The position numbers and the translations under genes are program-made. This document shows, piece after piece, positions 8,104-15,955 of a DNA stretch of 64,000 nt; position 1 is the first letter of the stretch, and every line of letters starts with the position of its first letter. The stretch comes from JAENVU01 sp963801105. Lineage in GTDB: Bacteria > Actinomycetota > Acidimicrobiia > IMCC26256 > JAENVU01. The DNA lies in contig CAWDDH010000003.1 of NCBI GenBank assembly GCA_963801105.1, positions 620,001 through 684,000 on the forward strand, given 5' to 3'. The notes under the pieces were generated by a model. That model had not been told where the DNA came from. It was given only the letters and a program-made list of their open reading frames with translations, and did not search any database.

Positions 8104-8934
8104 CTACGCGGCGGGCGTCGGGGCCTCGACCACGGCCAGGAACCCCTGCAGGGTCTCGAGCCAGGCCGACGGGTTCTCGAACTGCGGCGAGTGGCCGGCG
8201 TCGGGGATCACCTCGCAGCGGGCGTCGGCGATCGCCGCGGCCATCGCCTCCGAGACGGCGGCGAAGGGCGCGTCCTGGACGCCGACCATCACGAGCGTCG
8301 GGCAGGTCAGGCTGCACATCGCGTCGAGCTCGTCGGGCTGGTCTCGGATCTCGATCAGCATCTTCGTGTACATCGCGGGGCTGAGCGCCTCCCACTTGCG
8401 GTCGTTGAACTCCCGGTAGCCGGGGCGCTCGACCAGGGTCCGCTCGTAGGCGGGCGTACCGAGCGGCGAGAAGGCGTCCATGACGCGCTTGAGCTCGTCC
8501 ATCCCCTGCTCCCTCGCGATCTGCACGCCGAGGTCGATCAGCTCGGCGTCCATCCCGGGCACGGGACCGGGTGAGGTGTCCATGAGCACGAGGGCCTCGA
8601 CCCGCTCGGGCCGGGCGAGGACGAGGCGCCGAACGATCATCCCGCCCATCGAGTGGCCGAGCAGCCGGAACGTGGGCAGGTCGAGCGCGTCGGCGACGTT
8701 GGCGACGTCGGCGGCGAAGCGGTCGAGGGAGTACGCCGCCTCGTCGGCCGGCCCATCGCTCTCGCCATGACCGCGGAGATCGAACGTGACCACGCGATGG
8801 TCGCGCGCCAGGACGTCGACGTGGTCGGAGAAGTCCTCCTTGGCCCCGCCGAACCCGTGCACGAGCACGAGCGCCGGCCCGGAGCCCTGATCCACGACCT
8901 CGAGCTCCACCCCGTCGTCCATCACGATCCGCAC
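8104..8934 (-). CDS. Alpha/beta-hydrolase
   Basis: A soluble alpha/beta-fold hydrolase of about 277 residues. The oxyanion region is LVHGFGGAKEDF, the nucleophile elbow is GHSMGG (Ser near residue 92), the acid is in GVQDAPF and the catalytic His is in DAGHSPQF near the end. It resembles 3-oxoadipate enol-lactonase and other small-molecule esterases; the substrate is unknown. The frame is open to an ATG at 8988. The GTG at 8934 has GGGAG about 6 nt upstream and starts at the usual family position, so it is preferred. It is divergent from the UPF0104 gene. Confidence 0.87.
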   Translation of the reverse strand: MRIVMDDGVELEVVDQGSGPALVLVHGFGGAKEDFSDHVDVLARDHRVVTFDLRGHGESDGPADEAAYSLDRFAADVANVADALDLPTFRLLGHSMGGMIVRRLVLARPERVEALVLMDTSPGPVPGMDAELIDLGVQIAREQGMDELKRVMDAFSPLGTPAYERTLVERPGYREFNDRKWEALSPAMYTKMLIEIRDQPDELDAMCSLTCPTLVMVGVQDAPFAAVSEAMAAAIADARCEVIPDAGHSPQFENPSAWLETLQGFLAVVEAPTPAA

Positions 8935-8987
8935 GCGTGCTCCCGTCCTCGGTCGGTGCCCGGCCCGTCGGCCGACATGGAAGCCCA

Positions 8988-8993
8988 TAGGCT
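8988..8993 (+). promoter_or_regulatory. -10 hexamer TAGGCT upstream of the UPF0104 gene
   Basis: TAGGCT ends 8 nt before the ATG at 9002, at the long end of the leaderless pattern. Confidence 0.5.
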
Positions 8994-9001
8994 ACGCGGC
9001 C

Positions 9002-10006
9002 ATGCCCGACGCCGAAACCGTCGACGAGCACGCGCCCACGACGCGCGGTCGCCTCGGATTGGTGATCCGTCTCGTGGTGAGCGCCGCGCTCCTGGCCTTC
9101 CTGATCAGCAAGATCGACCTCAACGCGGTCGTCCCCGAGAACCGGTCCGGCTCGACGCTGCTCTGGGTCGCCCTGGCCCTGGCCTCGGCCGGCGTCGGCA
9201 TCATCCTCTCCGCCTGGCGCTGGCAGCGGGTCATCGACGCGTTCGGGATCCACGTGCCGCTGCGGAACCTCTCGACCCACTACTTCGCCGGGCAGTTCGT
9301 GGGGAACGTGCTTCCTTCCACCATTGGCGGGGACGTCCTGCGCGTGACCCGCAGCTCCAAGAACATCGGGTCCACCGAGACCGCGTTCGCGGCGGTCGCC
9401 CTCGAGCGGCTCACCGGCTTCCTCGCCCTGCCGGCCCTCTGCCTGCTCGGGTTCGCCATCGACCCGGGTCTGCTCGACACGTCGACGGGATGGGTCGCGC
9501 TGCTCGTCTCGGGCATCGCGCTGGCCGCGCTGGGCACGATCCTCTTCCTGGCCGGGCACCCGAGGGCGGCCGGCCGCTTCCAGGACCGCCAGAACTGGAT
9601 GCGTTTCATGGGCGCCGTCCACGTCGGCCTCGGTCACCTGCGCGGTGACCGCCGCCGCGCGCTCGGGGTGCTCGCGACCGCGATGCTCTACCAGATCTCG
9701 GTCCTGGCCACCGTCGGGTTCCTCGTGCTCGCCTTCGACTCCGGCGTGCCCTTCGCCGCCGTCGTCGCGTTCGTCCCGGCCGTCGCGATGGCCCAGGTCG
9801 TGCCGATCTCGGTCTCGGGTCTCGGCATCCGCGAGGGCATGCTCGTGCTCCTGCTGCACCCGCTCGGGATCCCGAAAGGCCAGGCGGTCGGATTGGGACT
9901 CGCCTGGTACGCCACCATGCTCATCGTGAGCCTGCTCGGGGCGCCCGCTTTTGCCGCCGGGCACCGCACCGCGACCTCCGACGCCACCACCACCCGGACG
10001 CCGTGA
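9002..10006 (+). CDS. UPF0104 / lysylphosphatidylglycerol synthetase transmembrane-domain protein
   Basis: An integral membrane protein of 334 residues with about eight hydrophobic spans. It matches the AglD/MprF N-terminal flippase-like family, with QFVGNVLPSTIGGDVLRV near residue 98 and VPISVSGLGIREG near 267 as the characteristic conserved segments. The C-terminal lysyl-transferase domain of MprF is absent. Such stand-alone proteins are thought to move or handle lipids. The stop overlaps the next start (GTGA), so it is translationally coupled to the AUR1-like PAP2 gene. Confidence 0.88.
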   Translation: MPDAETVDEHAPTTRGRLGLVIRLVVSAALLAFLISKIDLNAVVPENRSGSTLLWVALALASAGVGIILSAWRWQRVIDAFGIHVPLRNLSTHYFAGQFVGNVLPSTIGGDVLRVTRSSKNIGSTETAFAAVALERLTGFLALPALCLLGFAIDPGLLDTSTGWVALLVSGIALAALGTILFLAGHPRAAGRFQDRQNWMRFMGAVHVGLGHLRGDRRRALGVLATAMLYQISVLATVGFLVLAFDSGVPFAAVVAFVPAVAMAQVVPISVSGLGIREGMLVLLLHPLGIPKGQAVGLGLAWYATMLIVSLLGAPAFAAGHRTATSDATTTRTP

Positions 10007-10851
10007 CATCCACCCCGACCGAGACCGTCGCGCCCTCCGGACCCGACGGCCCGTGGTACCGACGCCTGCCGGGCGGCCGCACGCTGACGGGCGGCCGGAG
10101 GATCTACTGGTGGTTCGAGATCGTCGCGGTGCTGACGTACTACGTCCTGTACTCCGCGATCCGCAACGCCGACGCCGAGCATCCCGAGCGGGCGTTCCAA
10201 CACGCGAAGGAGCTCATCGGCTGGCAGCGCGATCTCGGGATCTACCACGAGCGCGCGATCAACCACTGGGCCGCGCACGTCGAGCCGCTGATCGTGACCG
10301 CGAACTACTTCTACGGCTCGCTCCACTTCGTCGTCACCATCAGCGTCGCCGTCTTCCTCTTCACCAGGTGGCCCGACGACTACCCCCGATGGCGCAACAC
10401 CCTCGCCATCGCCACCGTCATCGCCCTGGTGGGCTTCCGCTTCTGGCCGCTGATGCCACCGCGCCTGCTCCCGCACCACTACGGCTTCATCGACACGCTC
10501 GACAAGTACCCCACGTTCTGGAGCTTCAACTCCGGCGCGATGAAGAAGATCTCGAACCAGTTCGCGGCCATGCCGAGCGTGCACTGCTGCTGGGCGCTCT
10601 GGTGCGCGTGCGCCCTGGTGCCGCGTGTGAAGTCGCTGTGGGCCAAGGTCCTGGCCTGCTGCTACCCCGCGATGACGGTCGGGGTGATCGTCGTGACCGC
10701 GAACCACTACTTCCTCGACGCGATCGGCGGGTTCGCGATCTTCGGCGTCGGCTACGTCGCCGCCCGGATCGTGACCCGGGCGGGGCGCCCCCGCGCCGAT
10801 GAGTCCCGTCCCGGAGCCGGCCACCGCGCGCCGGCGCCCGGCGCCTCGTAG
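10003..10851 (+). CDS. PAP2-superfamily membrane enzyme, inositol-phosphorylceramide-synthase (AUR1)-like
   Basis: A polytopic PAP2_3-type protein of 282 residues. The phosphatase-like active site is split between MPSVHCCWA (His near residue 190) and ANHYFLDAIGG (His and Asp near 233), preceded by RFWPLMPPRLLP. This arrangement is that of AUR1-like phosphoinositol transferases rather than simple phosphatidic-acid phosphatases. The likely reaction is transfer of a phospho-head group to a lipid at the membrane; the substrate is unknown. The GTG start overlaps the UPF0104 stop. The basic C-terminal tail (about residues 258-282) is low-complexity. Confidence 0.83.
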   Translation: MTSTPTETVAPSGPDGPWYRRLPGGRTLTGGRRIYWWFEIVAVLTYYVLYSAIRNADAEHPERAFQHAKELIGWQRDLGIYHERAINHWAAHVEPLIVTANYFYGSLHFVVTISVAVFLFTRWPDDYPRWRNTLAIATVIALVGFRFWPLMPPRLLPHHYGFIDTLDKYPTFWSFNSGAMKKISNQFAAMPSVHCCWALWCACALVPRVKSLWAKVLACCYPAMTVGVIVVTANHYFLDAIGGFAIFGVGYVAARIVTRAGRPRADESRPGAGHRAPAPGAS

Positions 10852-10889
10852 GACTTGCGGGCCGCGGGGCGCCGCGGGAGCCTCGCCGG

Positions 10890-11635
10890 ATGGACCTCGA
10901 CCACCTGGCGATCGCCACGACCGACATCGGCGGGACGCTCACGACCCTGGTCGGCGATCTCGGTGGGCAGCGTGATCCTCGGCGGCGACGGCTACGGCTT
11001 CCGCTGGGTCCAGACGCGCGTCGGCGGGCCGGCGATCGGGACCACGATCGAGTCGCTCGTGGTCTGGCGCCCCGAGGTGAACGACTTCCTCGCCCGCTTC
11101 GTGGACCGGCACGGTGGCGGGGCGCACCACCTGACCTTCAAGGTCGACGACCTCCCCGCGATGGTCGAACGCTGCGCGGCGCGCGGCATCACGCCGGTCG
11201 GCGTGAACCTCGAGAACCCCGAGTGGATGGAGGCGTTCCTCCAACCCCGGGACGCGCACGGCACGGTCGTCCAGCTCGCGCAGAGCCAGGACCACTGGAC
11301 CATGGCCGACCTTCTGGCCGACGGCGTGCCGCGCCAGCCCACGCTGGTGGCCGGATCCCCCCTCGCCCGCTCCGGACCCGGTGACGATCACCAGGGTCGT
11401 GCTGGGCAGCCCCGAACCCGCCGCGACCGCGTCCTTCTTCGCCGAGCTGCTCGACGGAGTCGTCGAGCACGAGGCCGGGAACGCGTTCGAGCTCGTCTGG
11501 CCCGGCGGCGGACGCATCCGCGTGGAGACCGCGGCCACGGTGGGGGTGCTGCGCCTCGACGCCGTCGGCGTGTCCACCCGCACCGTCTCGCTGAGCGGCG
11601 TGCCGGTCGTGATCACCACCGCCACGCCGGCCTGA
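10890..11635 (+). CDS. VOC (glyoxalase-fold) protein, frame broken twice
   Basis: Read across three frames this is one protein of about 248 residues with two glyoxalase/VOC modules. It starts MDLDHLAIATTDIGG, continues from about 10965 one base later (GGDGYGFRWVQTRVGG and GGGAHHLTFKVDD), and ends from about 11370 another base later (VVLGSPEPAATASFFAELL). Both junctions are +1 and lie beside G or C runs, so extra bases in the sequence are likely. The N-terminal half resembles methylmalonyl-CoA epimerase-type VOC proteins, including a conserved HH before the LTF strand. The metal and substrate are unknown. A GGGAG element precedes the ATG. Confidence 0.72.
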
Positions 11636-11658
11636 GCCGGAAGGCTCGCACGTCGGGA

Positions 11659-12546
11659 TCAGGTCCGCCGGGTCCAGCCGACGATCCCGAGCACGGCCTC
11701 GCGCACGGCGCGGTCGGCGAGGGAGAGCGGCGCGTTCTTGAGGGTCGCGAGCCCGAGCTGGCGGACCGGTAGGTCCACGATGTCGAAGGTGCGGATGCCG
11801 TCGAGGCTCGACGGCACGGCGGTCTCGGGGAGCACGGCGATGCCCGCACCGGCAACCACGAGGTCCGCGATCAGTCGGATGCCCTCGACCTCGACGGGTA
11901 CTTCGAGCTGCACACCGAGCTTGGACGCGGCCAGCTCGATCTCGGCGCGGAGCGGGTTGACCTCGGGCGGCAGCACGAGCCGCATGCGCGCAAGGTCGGA
12001 GACCTTGAGCGTCCCCTCGGGAATGTCGGCGTCGATCGGCGCGAGCCCGACCATCGGCTCGTCCGCGAGGTGCTCGAACGTGATTCGCGGATCGCGCACC
12101 GGCGCGGTCACGATCGCGAGGGCGATCTCCTGGTCGAGCACCTCGGCGAGCAGGCGCTCCGACGCGCCCTCGTGGACGAGCAGCCGGATGCCGGGCGCCT
12201 CGTCGCGCAGGTGCGCCACGAGCTCGGGGACCAGCCAGCGACCGGCCGTGCCGACGACCCCGAACGTCGCGTTGCCGACCTGGAGGCCGCGGAGCGCGGC
12301 GAGCTCCTCGTGCAGCATCTCGATCTCGCGGCGGATGCGCCGGGCCCGCTCGAGCACGACCCGGCCGGACTCGGTCGGCGTCGCACCGCCGCGACCGCGG
12401 GCGAACAGCGTGACGCCGAGCTCGTCCTCGAGCTGGCGGACCTGCTCGGACACGTTCGACTGCACCGTGCGCAGCGTCGCCGCGGCAGCCGTGAACGTCC
12501 CCTCCTCGTCGATCGTGACCAAGGTCTCCAGATGACGCAGCTCCAT
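11659..12546 (-). CDS. LysR-family transcriptional regulator
   Basis: A LysR-type regulator of 295 residues. The winged-helix DNA-binding domain is residues 1-60 (MELRHLETLVTIDEEGTFTAA, then SNVSEQVRQLEDELG) and the periplasmic-binding-protein-like effector domain covers about 90-290. The frame is open far upstream, but homology begins at the ATG at 12546, which has a GGGAAGG element about 7 nt before it. It is divergent from whiB across 220 nt that contain a strong palindrome. The effector is unknown. Confidence 0.9.
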   Translation of the reverse strand: MELRHLETLVTIDEEGTFTAAAATLRTVQSNVSEQVRQLEDELGVTLFARGRGGATPTESGRVVLERARRIRREIEMLHEELAALRGLQVGNATFGVVGTAGRWLVPELVAHLRDEAPGIRLLVHEGASERLLAEVLDQEIALAIVTAPVRDPRITFEHLADEPMVGLAPIDADIPEGTLKVSDLARMRLVLPPEVNPLRAEIELAASKLGVQLEVPVEVEGIRLIADLVVAGAGIAVLPETAVPSSLDGIRTFDIVDLPVRQLGLATLKNAPLSLADRAVREAVLGIVGWTRRT

Positions 12547-12583
12547 GGTGGGCCCTTCCCGGCCCGTCCTGCCCGGGCCCGAC

Positions 12584-12603
12584 GTTGATACATCGTTATC
12601 AAC
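12584..12603. promoter_or_regulatory. Palindromic operator candidate, LysR/WhiB intergenic
   Basis: GTTGATA and TATCAAC are perfect inverted arms around a 6-nt spacer. The site is unusually AT-rich for this DNA and lies about 38 nt upstream of the lysR-type start. Its size and place suit an autoregulatory LysR site. A smaller GATG/CATC repeat follows at 12604-12616. Confidence 0.5.
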
Positions 12604-12766
12604 GATGGATGCCATCGATACTACCTGTTGGACAGATCCCGCGTCCAGGGTGTTGCATGGTGGGCGTACGAGGTCGGGGAGCCGGTATCCCCCCATCGGC
12701 TCCCCGACCAACTTTCTCCAACTCCCCCGACTCCGCGCCGTGTGGCGCCGCACGACACGAGGAACC

Positions 12767-13249
12767 ATGGCTGCAGAGAGCCTGTCCACCCTGATCTTCA
12801 CCGGGCCCCTTTCCTGGACCGACGAGGCGGCCTGCGCCGGCCGGACCGAGCTGTTCTTCGCCCCTGCGGGCGAGCGGCCCGAGGCCCGCGCGGTGCGCGA
12901 GGGCAAGGCCCGCGGTGTGTGCACCGAGTGCGAGGTGCTGATCGCCTGCCGCGACTGGGCACGCGAGCACCGCGAGTACGGCTTCTGGGGTGGCGAGTCC
13001 GAGGAGGAGCGCGCCGCCGCCGGCTTCCGGGTCGACATGCCCGTCGGTCGCGTCGCCGCGCTACCCGAAGGGCGACGGCACGCCGGTCGCCCCGCGCACG
13101 CCGAAGGTCGCCTGAGCGCGTTCCCGATACCCTCTCGTCGCTCCCCCGACGAGAGGATCCGATGGGTACCACTCCGGACGGCGTCGATCTCGAACGCCTA
13201 CGGCCGTTCTTCGCGGCGAACGTCGACGGTGCCATCGACGCGCCGCTGA
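12767..13249 (+). CDS. WhiB-family iron-sulfur regulator
   Basis: A WhiB-like protein, an actinobacteria-specific 4Fe-4S transcription factor that binds the primary sigma factor. The cluster ligands are C23, C52, C55 and C61 (C-x28-C-x2-C-x5-C), followed by the GFWGGESEEER turn. GAGGAA precedes the ATG. As written the frame runs to 13249 and overlaps the next gene by 88 nt with an odd Arg/Ser-rich tail. One base further along, from about 13045, a cleaner ending (YPKGDGTPVAPRTPKVA) stops at 13115, before the next Shine-Dalgarno. The literal tail is therefore probably a frame error. Confidence 0.85.
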   Translation: MAAESLSTLIFTGPLSWTDEAACAGRTELFFAPAGERPEARAVREGKARGVCTECEVLIACRDWAREHREYGFWGGESEEERAAAGFRVDMPVGRVAALPEGRRHAGRPAHAEGRLSAFPIPSRRSPDERIRWVPLRTASISNAYGRSSRRTSTVPSTRR

Positions 13250-14211
13250 CCGCCGAGCTCATCGCGGGCGGCCGGTCGAACCTCACCTACGCGATCTCCG
13301 ACGGCGCCACCACCTGGGTGCTGCGCCGTCCACCCCTCGGCCACGTGCTGCCGACCGCGCACGACATGGCGCGCGAGTACCGCGTCATGTCCGCGCTCAC
13401 GGGCACAGACGTCCCCGTTCCCCGCACCCTCGCCCTCTGCGAGGACGACGCGGTGAACGACGCGCCCTTCTACGTCATGGAGCTCGTCGAGGGCGTCATC
13501 TACCGCGACGGCGCCGCGCTCGCGTCCCTCTCCGAGACCGACGCCCGACGCGCGTCCGAGGTCCTCGTCGACGTGCTCGTCGCGATCCACGACGTGGACT
13601 ACGAGTCCGTCGGTCTCGGCGACTTCGGTCGGCCCGACGGCTATCTCGAACGCCAGGTCCGGCGCTGGGGGCAGCAGTGGGAGCGGTCCAAGACCCGCGA
13701 GCTGCCCTCGGTCGACGAGCTCGCCCGGCGCCTGAACGCCGCGCTCCCCGAGTCGGGACCACCGACGATCGTGCACGGCGACTACCGGCTCGACAACACG
13801 ATGATGAGCCCGACGGATCCCGGGACGATCGTCGCGGTGCTCGACTGGGAGATGTCCACGCTCGGCGATCCGCTCGCGGACCTCGGCCTGTTCCTCCTGT
13901 ACTGGGGGCGTGCCGACGCGCAGGTCATCGCGACGGGAGCGGCGATCGACACCCAGCCCGGATTCCTCTCGCGCGACGAGATCGTCGAGCGGTACGCGCG
14001 GGTCAGCCGGCGGCCGGTCGACGCCCTCGACTGGTACCAGATCTTCGCGGCGTACAAGCTCGCCATCATCGTGGAGGGCATCAACGCCCGTTACCAGATG
14101 GGCAAGACGCTCGGTGAAGGGTTCGAGGCGATGGGTGCGATGGTCTCCGGTCTGATCGACAGCGCCCTCGACCAGGCGAACGGATCCGAGATCACGGCGC
14201 TGCGCGGGTGA
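13162..14211 (+). CDS. Phosphotransferase (APH family), ACAD10/11 N-terminal-like
   Basis: An aminoglycoside-phosphotransferase-fold kinase of 349 residues. The nucleotide loop is GGRSNLTYAI, the catalytic loop is HGDYRLDN near residue 205 and the metal-binding segment is LDWEMSTLGDPLADLG near 226. The last two match the kinase domain of ACAD10/ACAD11 relatives, which phosphorylate 4-hydroxyacyl-CoAs for oxidation, rather than antibiotic kinases. This fits a fatty-acid role, but no dehydrogenase is adjacent. GAGAGG lies 5 nt before the ATG. The stop overlaps the first crcB start (GTGA). Confidence 0.85.
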   Translation: MGTTPDGVDLERLRPFFAANVDGAIDAPLTAELIAGGRSNLTYAISDGATTWVLRRPPLGHVLPTAHDMAREYRVMSALTGTDVPVPRTLALCEDDAVNDAPFYVMELVEGVIYRDGAALASLSETDARRASEVLVDVLVAIHDVDYESVGLGDFGRPDGYLERQVRRWGQQWERSKTRELPSVDELARRLNAALPESGPPTIVHGDYRLDNTMMSPTDPGTIVAVLDWEMSTLGDPLADLGLFLLYWGRADAQVIATGAAIDTQPGFLSRDEIVERYARVSRRPVDALDWYQIFAAYKLAIIVEGINARYQMGKTLGEGFEAMGAMVSGLIDSALDQANGSEITALRG

Positions 14212-14615
14212 ACGACGCGCGCTCCGTCGCGCTCGTCTCCGTCGGCGGAGCGCTGGGGACCCTGCTGCGGTACTGGACTGGTGAGCTCGCTCCGGTCGGC
14301 GCCGGCACCTTCCCCACGACGACGCTGCTGATCAACGTGCTCGGTGCGTTCGCGCTCGGGCTGGTGGTGGGGGTCCTCGCACGGCGCCGGCCCGACGACG
14401 CCGTCCTCCGGCCGTTGCTCGGCATCGGCCTCCTCGGGGGCTTCACCACGTTCTCGACATTCGCGGTCGAGAACGCACAGCTCCTTCGTGCCGATCGGGT
14501 GGGGACGGCCGTGGCCTACTGCGTCACCTCGATCGCCGTCGGGCTGTTCGCGGCGGCCCTCGGGCTGCGCATCGCCGGGGTCCGACCCGGCGTGGTGAGC
14601 GAAGGCGAGTCGTGA
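14208..14615 (+). CDS. crcB: Fluoride exporter CrcB, first copy
   Basis: A small Fluc-type fluoride channel, 135 residues with four membrane helices. Conserved elements are GGALGTLLRYW, LLINVLGAFALG and GGFTTFSTFAVE, which provides the pore residues. Fluc subunits act as antiparallel dimers; the paired crcB genes here would give a heterodimer. The GTG start overlaps the upstream stop and its own stop overlaps the next GTG, so three genes are coupled. I saw no fluoride riboswitch upstream of the group. Confidence 0.92.
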   Translation: MNDARSVALVSVGGALGTLLRYWTGELAPVGAGTFPTTTLLINVLGAFALGLVVGVLARRRPDDAVLRPLLGIGLLGGFTTFSTFAVENAQLLRADRVGTAVAYCVTSIAVGLFAAALGLRIAGVRPGVVSEGES

Positions 14616-14966
14616 TCGCCGTCGCGATCGCGCTCGGCGGCGCGCTCGGCGCCCCGAGCGCGCTTCCTCCTCGAGCGCACCGTGACCCGTCGGAGCGGTC
14701 ACGGGTTCCCCTGGGGCACGACGGCGGTCAACCTGCTCGGATCGCTCCTGCTCGGACTCGTCACCGGGGCCGCGCAGTTCCACGGCTGGTCCTCCGACGC
14801 GCGCGCCGTCGCCGGCACCGGGTTCCTCGGTGCCTTCACCACCTTCTCCGCCTTCGCGATCGAGACCGACCGCCTCCCCGCTCGCGGAGCCGTCGCGTAC
14901 GTCGCGATCAGCGTCGGCGGTGGGATCGCCCTCGCCGCTGCCGGCCTCGCGCTCATGGCCGCCTGA
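14612..14966 (+). CDS. crcB: Fluoride exporter CrcB, second copy, frame broken
   Basis: The second Fluc subunit. It begins VIAVAIALGGALGA, then changes frame by +1 at the CCCC run 14652-14655 and continues RARFLLERTVTRR, AVNLLGSLLLGLVTG and GAFTTFSAFAIE to a stop at 14966. Repaired, it is about 117 residues, the normal length. One extra C is the simplest explanation. The GTG start overlaps the first crcB stop. Confidence 0.86.
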
Positions 14967-15080
14967 GCCCCTCCGTCCCGGGCTCCCGGAGCGCGCCGTG
15001 GGCGGACGCGATCGTCGGCGGAGGGAGGTACCCGGCGAGTCCGGAGCACCTCCGCATGAACGGGTGAGGCCCGCGCGCCG

Positions 15081-15086
15081 TACCAT
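15081..15086 (+). promoter_or_regulatory. -10 hexamer TACCAT, leaderless start
   Basis: TACCAT lies exactly 6 nt before the PAC2 ATG at 15093. Confidence 0.62.
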
Positions 15087-15092
15087 CGGCGC

Positions 15093-15947
15093 ATGAGCCT
15101 GCGCTGGGACCACGAGCCCGTCCTGCACTCACCCGTCCTGCTCGCGGCCTTCACCGGCTGGAACGACGCCGCCGACGTCGCGAGCGACGCGGTCGACTGG
15201 CTCGCGGCGCGCTACGGCGCGATGCAGTTCGCGTCGATCGACGAGCAGGTGCACGTCGACTTCCAGGCCCAGCGCCCGCAGGTGACGCTCGTCGACGGTG
15301 CGATCCGCGACCTCCGCTGGCCGCAGTACTCGCTGCGGGCCGCGGCCACACCCGACGGCGATCCGGATCTCGTGCTCGTCTCGGGCCCGGAGCCGAACTA
15401 CGACTGGAAGGGCTTCTGCCGCTCGGTGATGGACGCGGCCCGGACCGTCGGTGCGGAGACCGTCGTGACCCTCGGCGGCCTGCTCGCCGACGCGCCCCAC
15501 ACCCGGGCACCCATGATCACCGGGAGCGCGACCGACGGCGAGGCCATGCGCCGCATGGGCGTGACCCGCTCGCGTTACGAGGGACCGACCGGCATCGTCG
15601 GCGTCCTGCACGACACCTGCCGGCGGGAGGGCTTCACCTCGGCGTCGCTCTGGGTCCCGGTGCCCCACTACGTCGCCGCCGCGCCGAATCCTCCCGGGAT
15701 CCTCGCGCTGCTGGAGGGCTTCGGGCGCTGCGTCGGCATGGACGTCGACGTCCGTGAGCTCGGCGTGACCGCCGAGGCCTGGCGCGCCCGGGTCGACGCC
15801 GCAGTGGCGTCGGACGACGACCTGCGCACCTACGTGACCAACCTCGAGGAGCAGGACGACGAGGACGCCGAGCTCGACTTCGACGTCGCCGACGGCGACG
15901 CGATCGCCGAGGCGTTCGAGGAGTACCTGCGCGACCAGGGCGACTGA
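15093..15947 (+). CDS. PAC2-family protein (proteasome-assembly-chaperone-like)
   Basis: A 284-residue PAC2 protein, a family with a purine-nucleoside-phosphorylase-like fold found in archaea, eukaryotic proteasome chaperones and nearly all actinobacteria. Visible marks are VLLAAFTGWNDAADVAS near residue 16, VVTLGGLLADAPHTR near 130 and VPHYVAAAPNP near 185. The last 40 residues are very acidic. Its actinobacterial role is not established; no proteasome gene lies nearby. It converges with the M20 peptidase gene (8 nt). Confidence 0.88.
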   Translation: MSLRWDHEPVLHSPVLLAAFTGWNDAADVASDAVDWLAARYGAMQFASIDEQVHVDFQAQRPQVTLVDGAIRDLRWPQYSLRAAATPDGDPDLVLVSGPEPNYDWKGFCRSVMDAARTVGAETVVTLGGLLADAPHTRAPMITGSATDGEAMRRMGVTRSRYEGPTGIVGVLHDTCRREGFTSASLWVPVPHYVAAAPNPPGILALLEGFGRCVGMDVDVRELGVTAEAWRARVDAAVASDDDLRTYVTNLEEQDDEDAELDFDVADGDAIAEAFEEYLRDQGD

Positions 15948-15955
15948 GCCGATCG

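Noticed and set aside
10855..11635. Three separate small genes in the VOC region.
   Set aside because: The three frames join into one glyoxalase-fold protein with two +1 breaks.
14967..15080. A fluoride riboswitch or other structured RNA near the crcB genes.
   Set aside because: No conserved riboswitch core is visible here or upstream of the operon; only weak GC hairpins occur.
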